Shown here: in pieces, positions 1 to 12,590 of the stretch | Numbering within the stretch: the first letter of the stretch is position 1 | Layout: the number at the start of each line of letters is the position of its first letter | Source of the DNA: Laburnicola sp. R22_1 | Lineage: Eukaryota; Ascomycota; Dothideomycetes; Pleosporales; Didymosphaeriaceae | Assembly (NCBI GenBank): GCA_014281115.1 | Contig: JACONQ010000011.1 | Location: 1,984,001 to 2,048,000 of the forward strand | DNA length: 64,000 bases | Reading direction: 5' to 3' | Made by a program: the position numbers and the translations under genes | The notes under the pieces: generated by a model | What the model was told of the DNA's origin: nothing | What the model saw: only the letters and a program-made list of their open reading frames with translations | The model's database searches: none

Positions 1-95
1 CAGGACAGCGACCTCTGCCCACTTACTCTTACCTTCACATTGCTTTTGCCTCGGCGACGCGCAAGCCGCGCTTGAGCATCCATTCCTAGCCCGCA

Positions 96-3000
96 ATGTC
101 CGCTTCCTCGTCATACAACGAAAAAGAAATCGACTGGCGGTTGCAGGCTCAAGAGGCGGCGGCTCAGAATCGTAGAAATTACGAGCCCATTGTCAGCGAG
201 CCTCTGGAGACTGCCCAGGTTGAGAAAGACGTCGGCGCCAATGGCGAAAAGCACAGCACTCGAGGAGGCCCGCTTTCCCGGTTACAGAGCGCAAACAGCG
301 GTGTCTCCGAATGGAGTAGCGAATTATCCGAAGCCAAAAGCTCCACCAGCGCAAAGAAGAAATGGTACAGGAGCCTGAACCCGCTCAAATGGGGCCCCAA
401 ACCACCAGTTCCGGATACCAGACTCCCGTCGCGAGAGTACCACGCGGGGCTCTTCAGCCGACTCACTTTCCAATGGATGGCGCCCATAATGACGGTATGC
501 GCTATTCGGTCCTCGTTGATTCGGCAGCTAATACAGGGGTGTCTATAGGTCGGTTACCAGCGGCCGCTCGAGAAGAACGACCTTTGGCTTGTAAACCCAG
601 ATCGAGGCGCAGATGTCATGGTCGAGAGATTACAAGCGTCCTTCAAGAGGCGGAGGGAAAAAGAGGGCAAAAGACCGCTTTTGGGTGCCATGTTCGACAC
701 GTTCAAGTGGGAGTTTATAATAGGTGGTTCATGTCAGCTTCTGGCGAGCGTGGTACAGTCTGTCGCGCCGTTCGTCCTACGATACTTGATCAACTTTGCG
801 CTCAAGGCATACATTGCTCAGCATAGCGGCGGGCCCGCACCTGCGATTGGCGAAGGAATTGGACTGGTGGTTGGCATTACGGCGATGCAGCTTGTCCAGA
901 GTATGGCGACTAATCATTTCATGTACAGGGGCATGATGATCGGAGGTGAGGCGAGGGCTGTGCTCATTGCTGTCATTTTTGACAAGGCCATGAAGCTTTC
1001 AGGGCGTGCGAAGGCTGGTGGCCAAGCACTTACAGAAGCACCACCGCCAGACATCAAACCGGGAAGCGAAGCGGAAAAGAAATGGTACCAAAAAATCTTG
1101 AAGAAGAAGCAAAAGGAGGTGGAAAAAGTCCAGCAAGGAGTCTCGGGCGATGGCCAAGGTTGGGGAAACGGCAGGATTATCAACCTGATGTCAACAGATA
1201 CCTATCGCATCGACCAAGCCAGCGGTTTTTTCCATATGATCTGGACTGCGCCGGTTGCTATCCTCGTAACGATAGCCCTGCTCATCGTCAATTTGACCTA
1301 CAGCGCTCTTCCGGGTATTGGACTTCTCATCGTGGTAATGCCCTTGCTTGGGCGCGCGGTTCGCTCCCTGTTCCGTCGAAGAATGGCCATCAACAAAATC
1401 ACCGATTCGCGTGTCAGCTTGACCCAGGAGATCTTGCAGGCTGTCCGTTTCGTCAAGTACTTCGGTTGGGAGACCAGCTTTCTCGAACGAGTTAACGCAG
1501 ACAGGAAAAGGGAGATTAGGGGGATCCAGATCCTACTGGCGATCCGAAACGGTATCATGGCTGTTGGCATGTCGATGCCTGTCTTTGCTTCTATGCTTGC
1601 TTTCATCACGTTTTCTCTGACCGGCAATGGACTCAATCCTGCGCGCATCTTCTCGTCCCTCGCTCTGTTCAACTCGCTGCGTATCCCGCTCAACTTCCTT
1701 CCCCTTGTCATCGGCCAGGTAATCGATGCGAACGCGTCTGTCAAGAGAGTGCAGGAGTTTCTGCTAGCGGAAGAGGCTCAGGAAGACACAGAGTGGAATT
1801 ATGAAGCCAAGGAGGCCGTTGTCATCAAAGATGCGGACTTTACCTGGGAGCGGAACCCCACGCGTGACGATGACGATGAAGGCCCTCCAGGCAAGGACGG
1901 ACCGCCGGGCAATAAATCGAAAAAGGATATCAAAAAAGAAAAGAAAGAGAACCTAAAGAATAAAGAGGATGTGATGACTGACGGTAGCGCTTCGCCACCT
2001 GACACTGCAGAGAAGCGTGAAGAGGAAGAGCCGTTCCAGCTGAGAGAATTGAACCTCTCCATTGGCCGTAAAGAGCTAATCGCCGTGATTGGAGGCGTTG
2101 GATCTGGCAAAACCTCCTTCCTCGCCGCATTGGCAGGCGACATGCGGCGAACTAAAGGTGAGGTTATGATCGGAGCTTCTCGTGCCTTTTGTCCGCAGTA
2201 TGCCTGGATTCAAAATGCATCTGTCCGTGAAAACATCGTTTTTGGCAAGGAGTTCAACACTGAATGGTATAACAAGGTCGTCGATGCATGTGCACTACGA
2301 CCAGATCTCGAGATGCTGCCGAATCACGACCAAACCGAAATTGGCGAACGAGGCATTACCGTATCCGGTGGTCAGAAGCAGCGTATGAATATTGCTAGGG
2401 CTATTTACTTCGATGCGGACATGATATTAATGGACGATCCGCTATCCGCTGTTGATGCGCACGTCGGGCGTCACATCATGGACAATGCCATCTGCGGACT
2501 GCTTCAAGACAAGTGCCGTATCCTCGCTACTCACCAGCTTCATGTTCTCGACCGATGCGACAGAATTGTCTGGGTTGACGGAGGTCGGATCCAGGCCGTG
2601 GATACGTTCCCGAATCTGATGGCGAACAACGAAGGGTTCCGACAGCTCATGACCATGACAGCCACCGAGGAGACAAAGGAAATGCAAGAGCAGGCCGTTG
2701 AAGACGAGGTTGAGGACGAGAAGAAGGCTGCCAAGAAGTCAAAAAAGAAGAGAAAGCCTGCTGCTGCGCTCATGCAAGAGGAAGACCGTGCTACGAAGAG
2801 CGTGGGGTGGGACGTCTGGCTCGCGTATCTCCGAGCAGGAGGTGGCTTGTGGGTTGGTCCTGTCGTGCTTCTGCTTCTCATTCTCTCGCAAGGTGCCAAT
2901 ATCGCAACGAGCTTGTGGTTGTCTTGGTGGACGTCCAGCAAGTTTGGCTATGGTCAAGGAGCATACGTAAGTTGCCTGGTTTAATGCTCGACATGTACTA

Positions 3001-4599
3001 ACCGCTTTTTAGATTGGTGTCTATGCTGCGCTCGGCGTCTCGCAGGCGTTGTTGATGTTCGCATTCTCGATTGCTGTGTCCGTCTTCGGCACGGAAGCTG
3101 GGAAAGTCATGCTTCAACGCGCCATATACCGCGTCCTCCGTGCCCCCATGTCCTTTTTCGATACCACACCTCTCGGACGTATCACCAATCGCTTTTCCAA
3201 GGATATCGATGTCATGGACAACACCCTCACCGATGCTATCCGTATGTACTTTATGACGCTCGCGATGATCATATCCGTCTTTATCCTCATCATCGCGTAC
3301 TATTACTACTACGCCATTGCGCTCGGCCCGCTCTTCATCGTCTTTATATTCTCCGCCGCATATTACCGATCTTCAGCTCGTGAGGTGAAGCGACACGAGT
3401 CTGTCCTTCGCAGCACAGTCTTTTCGCGCTTCAGCGAGGCGGTCACGGGCATAGCCACCATCCGCGCATATGGTCTCCAACACCAATTCTCGAAATCGGT
3501 GCGCGATGCTATCGATGACATGAACAGTGCATACTACCTCACATTTGCGAACCAGCGTTGGCTCAGCGTCCGTCTCGACGTCATTGGCATTCTTCTCGTC
3601 TTCACCACCGGAATCTTGGTCGTCACTTCTCGGTTCTCTGTCAATCCCAGCATTGCGGGGTTGGTACTTTCTTACATCCTCACCATTGTACAAATGATTC
3701 AGTTCACCGTGCGTCAGCTCGCCGAGGTCGAGAACAACATGAATGCCACGGAGCGGATCCACCACTACGGCACCATGCTCGAAGAGGAGGCTCCCCTCAC
3801 CATGGGCAACGTCCGAAAGACATGGCCCGAGCACGGTGAAATCATCTTCAAAGACGTCCAGATGCGCTACCGAGACGGCTTACCACTCGTCCTAAAAGGG
3901 CTCGACATGCACGTCGCCGCCGGCGAGCGCATCGGCGTCGTCGGCCGCACAGGCGCCGGCAAATCCAGCATAATGAGCACCTTGTTCCGCCTCGTGGAGC
4001 TCTCGAGCGGCTCCATCACCATCGACGGCCTCGACATCAGCACCATCGGGCTGCACGACCTCCGCTCCAAACTCGCCATCATCCCCCAAGACCCCACCCT
4101 CTTCAAAGGCACCATCCGCTCCAACCTCGACCCCTTCGGCGAACACACCGACCTCGAGCTCTGGGGTGCCCTCCGGCAAGCCGACCTCGTCTCCGACGAC
4201 GCCGACATGGGAGACAAATCAGGGCGCATCCACCTCGACTCGGTCGTCGAAGAAGAAGGGCTCAATTTCTCACTCGGGCAGCGCCAACTCATGGCGCTTG
4301 CGCGGGCGCTCGTGCGCGGCAGCCAGATCATCGTCTGCGACGAGGCGACGTCGTCGGTGGACTTTGAAACGGATCAGAAGATCCAGAAGACGATTGTGGA
4401 GGGGTTCCGGGGCAAGACGCTGCTGTGCATTGCGCATCGGCTCAAGACGATTATTGGGTATGATAGGATTTGCGTCATGGATGCGGGGCGGATTGCCGAG
4501 TTGGATCGTCCGCTGCGGTTGTATGATGCGGGGGGTGTGTTTAAGAGTATGTGTGATAGGAGTGGGATAAGGAGGGAGGACTTTTTTGCGACGGGTTAG
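96..4599 (+). CDS. YOR1: ABC-C (MRP/Yor1-type) multidrug transporter, 3 exons
   Basis: Exons are 96-494, 549-2966 and 3013-4599, giving about 1467 aa, the usual Yor1 length. Intron 1 (54 bp) and intron 2 (46 bp) join the frames cleanly (MAPIMT to VGYQRPLEKNDLW; GAY to IGVYAA). The architecture is two halves of membrane domain plus NBD. NBD1 has Walker A GGVGSGKTS, signature VSGGQKQR and Walker B ILMDDPLSAVD. NBD2 has GRTGAGKSS, a signature written FSLGQRQ and IIVCDEATSSVD. A lysine-rich low-complexity linker precedes NBD1 and another follows it. Family members export drugs and organic anions across the plasma membrane using ATP. The ATG at 96 is the first in frame. Assignment to Yor1 rather than another ABC-C subgroup is by overall resemblance, not alignment. 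Confidence 0.9.
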
Positions 4600-5765
4600 T
4601 TGGTTGATGGGTAGGGGGTGGGCTTGCATATTGGTTGGAGCGTGGCGATGCATAGCTTTGGGGGTATGTAGGGATTTGGTGTATCTATTGACTGTGGTAT
4701 GAAAGATAGCATTGGGGTTTCTATCTATCGAGAAGGTAGTAGACTACGAAAATTGGCGATGCATGCATCCATCATGCATGGCGAAGCTATCGAAGCGAGT
4801 GGCTTGCTACCATGCAGGCGCTGGCGTTGGTTTTTCCTTTGGTTTTCGATAGGTAGACTAGGTAGGCTGGGCTAGCGGGATATTGGATTTGAACTTTGAA
4901 CTTGGGAGTAGCGTTGCGCTGCCGGATGCCGGGCGCGAAATATTGCGCACTGCGGCCCGTGGCGTGAACAAGTGTTGTTGCCTATGCTGGCCTAGGCTGC
5001 TGCGCCGTCGCCAGCTAGCCGAGCGACAGAGATTGGATTCAACGCACGCTGGGAGGGGACGGGCGGAGTGGCGAGGCTGTTGGCTTGTACGTGGGCGAGG
5101 AGGGCTGAGCTGCCTGCGTGTAGCGTTGCGGGCGAGAGGGTGGACCGTGGAGGGATGGAGAGGGGGGCTGGATCTTGGACGTGGACTCGTTGAGCGAGTG
5201 CGTGCGGTGGCTGCGGCTCAACGCTGGGGCTGTCTGGCAGGCGACGGACCTGTGAGCTTGGGAGCGGCGGCGGGCCCGATGCGGGCTAGCGGCGAGGGGG
5301 ACGTGGATGGCGCTTTGCCTGGAACGCTGGGGGGTGACTGCACTCCTTCCCATCCTTCCTTCAGCCTCGGGCATCCCCCCGCCGCTCTCTGCACATCGAA
5401 CCTACTGCCAGTCGCTCCTTCAAAGATAACTCGGCGCCTGGCCTTCTCTTCTTCTCCACACGTTACATTCGACCGTCGTGCCTTCCTCGCGAACTAACCA
5501 CCATCTGGGCAGTGCCAACCCCCGAACCTGCCTCTTTCGACGCACAACAACCCACGGACCACGCTGAACCTCCCAGCCCATGCGCCCTCGCTGCCTCCTG
5601 TGCCTCCGTTGAAATCACACCACGCTCCTAACACGACCACCCAACGCCTGCGTCTTCCACGGCTCGCTGCTGCCCTGCGGCCTGCTTGACCTGGTTACTC
5701 CCGTTGGTCTCGCAAACACTCCCTTCGCCCACGCACCCGTGAACGGACAGCTCGCCTCGGCAGCC
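4600..5765. other. Intergenic, GC-rich leader region
   Basis: No coding sequence recognised. The first part is the 3' flank of the ABC transporter. The CT-rich distal part is probably promoter and 5' leader of the small membrane protein that starts at 5766. A long open frame here begins at a non-ATG codon and has no recognisable protein features. Confidence 0.5.
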
Positions 5766-6326
5766 ATGGCAGCAATGGCACCAACAGCAAACACGGAGAA
5801 GCCCGTCACCTTCGGTGCCACCGTCGAGGGCCAGTGCGCATCTCACCAGGACCTCCGCTCCCCGCCCTCCAACGACTCCACCATGTCCACTGCAGAGAAA
5901 GACATGGCTCTCGACTCCTCGAACCCCTTCTCCGCCTTCTACAAGCACCCCGACGCACGCCGCTCCATGGATAAAATACCACAGATCAACACCCACCTCG
6001 ACGTCAACGTGTACGACAAGGACCCGGAGTCGGGCGCCCCCCTTTCTGCCGCCACGACGCAGCAGGCCAAGGTGTCGGTCGACGGACGCGTCAAGGAGTG
6101 CACCATGTGGCCGTCGCGCCAGGCGATTGCGGAGAAGAAGAAGGTCTACCAGCGGGCCAAGGGCTGCAACCTGTTCCGCAAACTGAACAGCAAGCAGAGG
6201 CTGTGGGCCAAGATTGCGATTGGTCTATTCCTTATCGCTGCTGCTACGGCAGTGGGCATCGGCATCTCCAAGGCGGTCGGTGGAGGTGTCTGGAAGAAGC
6301 CTGGCGAGACTGGACCAATTCAATAG
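5766..6326 (+). CDS. Small single-pass membrane protein, unknown function
   Basis: Single-exon frame of 186 aa. The frame is open back to 5739, but the codon there is GTG, so the ATG at 5766 (or 5775) is the likely start. The N-terminal 140 residues are polar. A basic stretch (about residues 120-150) precedes one strongly hydrophobic helix (IAIGLFLIAAATAVGIGI), followed by a short Gly/Lys tail. This predicts a tail-anchored or type II protein with a cytosolic N-terminus. I do not recognise a named family. The gene stands alone between long intergenic regions. Confidence 0.6.
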   Translation: MAAMAPTANTEKPVTFGATVEGQCASHQDLRSPPSNDSTMSTAEKDMALDSSNPFSAFYKHPDARRSMDKIPQINTHLDVNVYDKDPESGAPLSAATTQQAKVSVDGRVKECTMWPSRQAIAEKKKVYQRAKGCNLFRKLNSKQRLWAKIAIGLFLIAAATAVGIGISKAVGGGVWKKPGETGPIQ

Positions 6327-7830
6327 AGAGGGACGCTCTACCGGTTCGTACTTTGACTGCAGACTGCACTGACGAACAGTACTGACTCACCACAGCACCT
6401 TCATAATTGATTCATTGGCTTCCGCATGACGCAATACCTAGTCGAACATTCATAGTGGCTACGTAATGGCGTCTTCGCATATACATACCCCGTTTTCGGT
6501 CAGTACCTCGCGGACCTCGTACTTCACCCACGTACATGTGTCCGCGTGAACAATGGAATATTCTTGGATCCCACTATCGCCGACGGATCTCCCCAGCAAC
6601 GAACTGTTTGATCAGCGCCTCGGCACCTGCGAACGTCTGAGGCATTCATCACTTGCAATCGAGATACCCATCCTTTGGAAGGAACAGCAACTCGGCTCAT
6701 CCTCTCGACTCACGGATTTCACTTGCACATTTAGACCATTGTTTGATATCCCTTTAGTACTGTAGTGCCTCTCCGATATTCTTGTTTCTTTGGTTACTGT
6801 AAATATTTGTTTCCTTGTCTGTCTTTGAACATCAGCGGAGTATGGGCTCGGCGTATATCTGGATGGGTGGATAGATGCCTCTTTTGCATCGAGTGGCCGC
6901 AAGCATTGCGAGTCTGTGTTGTCGCTTCACATGCGAACGCAAGTAGTGAGACTGAGAGGTCTCGCTGCGTGAGGTTCCGTCGGTTGAAAATAAATCATTG
7001 CCCTGGTGAGGGCGTCTTTTGTTGATGCTTTGCTTCCAACCGTCCAGACCACCGGTCGGTAACGCTTGTGTGCATTGTATTCGCCCAAAACCCTTTGCAA
7101 AATGCATATCGCCGCCCATCCAAGGGTAACGCGCTCTACCATCTCGCTCGCCATGATCAAACTCATCAACTTGCTACCGTCTCCATCCCGAGTGCAGGTA
7201 CCCAATTCCACCAAAGGTACTGATCGTAATATCAGTCGTTTCAGTCCTTGCCATTCCATCGGGCCCCAACGCAGCACGTACGTACTCGGCTCCCCTCTCG
7301 ATCCTCCCGTTTGCGGTTAACATGGTCAAATTTTTAAACAGTCAGACGAGTGCAACATATGTACGACCAATCATTGCGCTCTCTCCCACGGCTCGAAAGC
7401 TGGGAGAAACCGCACCCAAGATCAGGCGAGCTCTCTCTCCACTACACAGACGGTTTTCGTTCTCATGGAACCTCGCACTGCCCAGGGGCAGCGGGTATCT
7501 CGAACCGAAAATGCTTTTAAGTGCGTGTTCATGAATTTGCGTTGTTCATGGAAGGAGAGAAGGCGAGGGCCGGGCGCAGAAGTTTTTGTGAGCAGGGGCG
7601 GCCCGGGAGCGGAGATACGTTGCGCCGGTAGCCCCGCCAGTCCCGCATTGAGTCATGGGCTTTTTCGCCTTTTTGCGTGCGTCTTCGTCTTTCCTGCTGT
7701 CGCCCGCTGTGACTGTACACATAACTTCTTGCTTTCGCTGCTCGAACGCGCCACCCGCCACGCGCCACGGAGCTCAGCTCGATCGTTTCCCTGCCACATC
7801 TCACTGAACGAAGCACACAAACCACCCAGC
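6327..7830. other. Intergenic region, no gene seen
   Basis: About 1.5 kb between the small membrane protein and eIF2-gamma. Open frames are short, start at non-ATG codons or lack protein-like composition. The last 150 bp is pyrimidine-rich and probably the eIF2-gamma promoter and leader. Confidence 0.5.
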
Positions 7831-9575
7831 ATGGATTCCGAGTCCGAGCACGACCACCGCGACGACGAGAGCGTGTCCGAGGTCGACGAGGTCGAAGAGG
7901 CAAAGCCCAGATCCGCGCTCAAGAAGGCGAGAGATGTGTTGCCGCCTGCCGAGCGCCCAGAGCTCCCGTAGGGCCTACAGTCAATGTGCGCTTTCTGAAA
8001 CTTTGTTAACACAACGCAGCGAGCAACCCGAACCATCACAGATAGATTTCTCGACGCTCAATCCGTTGTCCCCCGAGATCATCTCCCGCCAAGCTACCAT
8101 CAATATCGGCACCATCGGCCACGTCGCTCACGGCAAGAGTACGGTGGTCAAGGCCATCTCGGGCGTGCAGACTGTGCGCTTCAAGAACGAACTCGAGCGC
8201 AACATCACGATCAAGCTCGGCTACGCGAACGCGAAGATCTACCAGTGCGACAATGCCGAGTGCCCGCGGCCGACGTGCTACCGGTCGTATAAAAGCGAGA
8301 AAGAGGTGGATCCGCCGTGCGAGCGGGAAGGATGTGCAGGCAGATACAGGCTGAAGCGTCACGTCTCCTTCGTGGACTGTCCTGGTCACGATATTCTCAT
8401 GAGCACGATGTTGTCCGGAGCCGCCGTCATGGACGCTGCCCTGCTGCTCATCGCCGGAAACGAAACGTGCCCGCAGCCTCAGACGAGCGAGCATCTTGCC
8501 GCTATCGAGATCATGAAGCTCAACCACATCATCATTCTGCAGAATAAGGTTGACCTGATGCGGGAAGACAATGCCGCAGCACACTACGACTCCATCTTGA
8601 AGTTCATCCGGGGCACAGTCGCTGATGGCTCGCCCATCATTCCAATATCCGCACAGCTCAAGTTCAACATCGATGCCATCAACGAGCAACTCATCAATAA
8701 GATACCAGTCCCAGTGCGAGACTTTACAGCGAAGCCACACATGATTGTCATTCGATCTTTCGACGTCAACAAGCCCGGTGCCGAAATCGAGGAGCTGAAG
8801 GGTGGTGTTGCTGGTGGCAGTATCTTGACTGGTGTCCTCAAGTTGGGCGACGAGATTGAGATTAGACCTGGTATTGTGTCCAAGGACAGCGCCGGCAAGA
8901 TTCAGTGCAAGCCTATCTTCTCGAGAGTTGTGTCACTTTTCGCGGAACACAACGATCTGAAGTTCGCGGTGCCCGGTGGTCTTATCGGTACGTTCCTCCC
9001 AGCGCTGGATCACTGGGTCCCGTACAGTCTACTAGAGCGCTTCCTATGCTGGGGAAAGCACTGTACGGGAGTCAATGAGCTACACTATATTTGCTGGCTT
9101 AATAACGGGTTGCTAACACGAAACAGGAGTGGGAACGCGGGTAGATCCTACCCTATGCCGTGCGGATCGTCTGGTCGGCTTCGTCTTGGGTCTCCGTGGA
9201 CATCTCCCCAACATCTACACCGAGATCGAGGTCAACTACTTCCTGCTCCGGAGATTGCTCGGTGTCAAGACTGCCGATGGCAAGCAGGCCAAGGTCGCGA
9301 AATTAGCAAAGAATGAAGTATTGGTATGTGCATGCCCTCTTCCACGGCGATTTGAGATTCTAACAGGTTCCTAGATGGTCAACATCGGGTCCACTGCCAC
9401 TGGTGCCAAGGTCATCGCCGTGAGGGCTGACGCCGCCCGCCTCTCTCTGACCTCTCCCGCATGCACAGAAATCGGCGAGAAGGTGGCACTATCGAGACGT
9501 ATCGAAAAGCATTGGCGTCTTATCGGATGGGCAAATATTGTCGCTGGCAACATCCTCGAGCCACTGAAGGATTAG
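7831..9575 (+). CDS. GCD11: Translation initiation factor eIF2 gamma subunit, 4 exons
   Basis: Exons 7831-7967, 8020-8987, 9127-9323 and 9375-9575 give 500 aa. Introns are 52, 139 and 51 bp with GT-AG ends, and each join preserves the family sequence. GTPase motifs are present: G1 [10 protein letters not shown]3 DCPGHD and G4 NKVD. A four-cysteine zinc-ribbon insertion typical of eIF2-gamma follows switch I (CDNAEC through CEREGC). The C-terminal domains end in the conserved [11 protein letters not shown] region. The protein is the GTP-binding core of eIF2, which brings initiator Met-tRNA to the 40S subunit. The acidic N-terminus is short and variable, as in other fungi. Confidence 0.95.
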
Positions 9576-10205
9576 GAAGCATTTCAAGCAACGAGGTAAG
9601 CAGGCGGACAGAGTCTTGTGGCATATGCTTTACTGCGTACTTTTGCGTAAGAAAGGTGGAGGTGGAATGAGAATGGGTGTTCTAACGGTTTGAGGATTAT
9701 GATGGTGATGAGGCTGGGTAACTGGCAGTCTGAGCATTTGTCTGCATTTCTCCGCATGCATAGAAGGTTTGTGGGTGGAGTGGAAGGACACACACACACA
9801 CGAGTACACATACACGTACACGTACACATGCGTAGCTTGCTTGCTTGGTCTTTGGGGGAGGTAGAAGGATTTTTGCAAACAAAAAGCTTGCTGGTGCTGG
9901 TGCTGGTGCTGCTGGCTTTGGCGGTGGATGGCACGGTGTAGGTAGTAGTACTAATTCAAAAGAAAGATATTGCAAGTTTAGTTCTGTGGTGTGTGGTGTT
10001 AGTTTCTGTTGTGGGGTGACATGTTATAGAGAAGTCTTATGTTCAGCATGGAAATGACATGTGCAACACAAGCATCACAAACAGTGCACAAGGTCACCAG
10101 TCAGACCAGTCCCCAAGAGAGAGAAGAACTTCATGACAGAGCCTTTTCTCCTGCTAGTTTTTCTACCATCACCACCACCGCCCGCCGCCACCACCACTAC
10201 TCTTT
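9576..10205. other. Convergent 3' intergenic region with microsatellites
   Basis: Lies between the 3' ends of eIF2-gamma and the cyclophilin gene. It holds a short CA tract near 9789, a GTACAC-rich stretch, a TGCTGG repeat near 9892-9912 and an ACC-rich tract near 10170-10198. No gene seen. Confidence 0.6.
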
Positions 10206-12300
10206 CTACGCCACGGAGATATTAATAATCTTGATATCCTCCTCAGGCTTCTCCTTGTACGTCTTTGCATTCTCGATCTTATGCACGACATCCAAGCCCT
10301 GCACCGCGCGGCCGAAAATAGTGTGCTTGTTGTCGAGCCAGGGCTATATTGACGTCAAAAATCCAACGGATTAGCAACGAACAAAAGTTTGACACTCTTG
10401 CGGGCAAAAATGTAAAGGAAGGGCGGGGAAAGAAAGACAGACGAAGAAGAAGAAGAAACAAAGATAGCACATACCGTCTTCTCCGTCGTGATAAAAAACT
10501 GACTCCCATTCGTATTCGGCCCCGCATTCGCCATGCTGAGCGTATACGGCTTATCATGCTTGAGGTTGGAGAACTCGTCCTCGAACTCGCGGCCCCAGAT
10601 GGACTCGCCGCCGGTGCCGTCACCGAGCGGATCGCCCGTCTGGATCATAAACTTGCGAATCACGCGGTGGAAGAGGACGTTGTTGTAGTACCCGGTGCGG
10701 GCGTGGGTGACGAAGTTCTCGACGGATTTGGGGGCCGCGTCCGGGAAGAGCCGCACCGTGATGTCGCCGTAGGTGGTGTGGATGACGGCCGATGTGCCGG
10801 TTGCGGCTTGTTTTTGTTCCGTTTTGGCGAGGGCGTTGGCGGAGCGGGGTTTTTCGTTTTGCACGTCGCGCCCGGATTTGGGGTTGTTGTTGTCGTTTGT
10901 GAACATGTAGAAGCGGACTTTGGCCGAGGCGGTGGAGGTGAGCATTGCGTCGCGGGCTTCGGCTTCTTGGAGGAGGGGGTTCTCTGATGCGGCCATTTCG
11001 ACGGTTACGATGCCGCGTTTTTGGGGTTGGCCTTGGTAGAGGGAGAGCCAGAGGGGGCGGAGGGATTCTTCTTGGCCGTAGAGCTTGACGATGCGGTTGG
11101 TGGTTGTGTTGAGGACTTTGATGCCGTACATGGAGCCATAGAGGATGAAGTTGCCTGTTTCGTCGAAGATGACGTTCAGGCGGGGGCGGATGGAGGGCTG
11201 GTCTAGGTCGCGCTCTATGCCTAGTCTGCGTCCGAATTCGATATCTTCGAGGTGTTGGAGGGCGGTGCCGGCTTGTTGCATCTCTTGTATGGTCTCGATG
11301 GATTCGTCATATGTGCGGTGGAGCTTTCCAGTAGGGAAATCGAACACACGAATCTTGCGGTCTGGAAAGGAGAGGGTAGCAAACTGCTTCCCAGTCGGTG
11401 ATATGGTGAGCGACGAAGGTACAGATTTGGCCTTTTTGAACTCGAACAAGTTCGTAGAGCTCTTCATTGCGAACACATTGTCCGGCTTTTCAAAGTTTCC
11501 ACTCGGCTGCCAGTACTCCACCATGCCGCTCTGGTCCACAGAGACCACACAGTCAAAGTGGCTGTTGTACGCCATGAGCGCAACAGGCGCCTTGTGCACG
11601 CTCTTCAACGTATGCAGCGGCTCCAAATTCTCCCCTCTCCCATCGTATATCCGGATCCAAGAATTCTCCTCGGACGATACGGCCAGCTGCGGGAACGACG
11701 CGCCCCTCCCATGCACCCAGCAAACCGCCTTGGGCGCATAATCCAAGCTCAGCATCGCCAGCAAATCGAATGTAACGACATCAAAGATCTTGACCGAATT
11801 ATCCGCTCCGCACGTCGCAAAGCTGCGTCCGTCCGCGCTGGCGCTCACCGACCGTATATCGCCGTTGTGCGCCCGGAACTCCTTCACAAACTCGATGCCT
11901 CCAAAGTCCTTCTTCCAGAACTTGACCACGCCGTCAATCGAGCTCGTTATGAGGAAGTCGGTATACGGGGTGAAGATGGTAAAGCATAGTTGCTCGCGGT
12001 GCATCAACGACTTGAAGTAGCGGCTTGCGGTCGGCAGGGCAGCGACGTAGAGCTTTTCATATGGTAGCTTGCGCTTTTTCTTCTTGGGTGCAGACGAGGG
12101 GAGGGCGGGGCCGAAATCATCGTCGGAAGAAGTATCGTCTGGTTAAAAGTCAGCTTCAGGTATGCGCATACTGCAGAGGCTAACCTACCGTCCTGGGCCG
12201 CGGTCGCAGTTTTGCGGTCGGCGGCTTCCATTTCGTCGCGTGATCTTTTCACAGGCGGTGACAGCATCCTCGCGCCGGCTTGATCAGCTAGGCCCTCCAT
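10206..12300 (-). CDS. WD40-cyclophilin peptidyl-prolyl isomerase, 3 exons
   Basis: On the minus strand the exons are 12300-12189, 12138-10475 and 10343-10206, about 637 aa, close to human PPWD1 (646). The introns (50 and 131 bp) join AAQD to DTSSDD and ITTEKT to PWLDNKH. The N-terminal half carries WD40 repeats beginning near residue 80. The C-terminal 155 residues are a cyclophilin domain. Catalytic residues are intact: [15 protein letters not shown] supplies Arg, Phe and Gln, and the last exon supplies the [11 protein letters not shown]rp and His. PPWD1-type cyclophilins act in the nucleus with the spliceosome. Cyclosporin binding is plausible because the Trp is present. The start ATG at 12300 sits in a nuclear-looking KRSRDE-containing N-terminus. 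Confidence 0.92.
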
Positions 12301-12590
12301 GTTGTCCTGGTCCGGAACTGTAGTCTTTGCGCGAATATGCAATACAGAGAGTGGGCGTGGTTTTGGACTTCGCGGCTGTCTAGGCGACGAACATTGAAGG
12401 TTCCACAGGTGCTCAGGTGCCCAGGTGTACGCGGTATCACGTGCAATTATTATCACCTCAGAGGTAAACCTAGCGATCATTTGTAGTAGGATTACGAGAG
12501 CTTGATTCGATTAGCATTGATATAGCAAAGGATGTCATGTAGAAAAAGTGGTATCATTAATAGCATCGAGCTAAACAACATCATCGATAG
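12301..12590. promoter_or_regulatory. Promoter region of the WD40-cyclophilin gene
   Basis: 290 bp between the cyclophilin start and the stop of RRP9, both transcribed on the minus strand. It must hold the cyclophilin promoter and the RRP9 3' end. No specific motif is claimed. Confidence 0.4.

Noticed and set aside
4883..5497. 204-codon open frame upstream of the small membrane protein
   Set aside because: Starts at TTG, has Arg/Gly-rich composition typical of GC-rich non-coding DNA and no recognisable domain.
7090..7165. tRNA-like box A (GGTAGAGCG on the minus strand)
   Set aside because: No matching box B (GGTTCGA-like) or acceptor stem could be found at the right distance.
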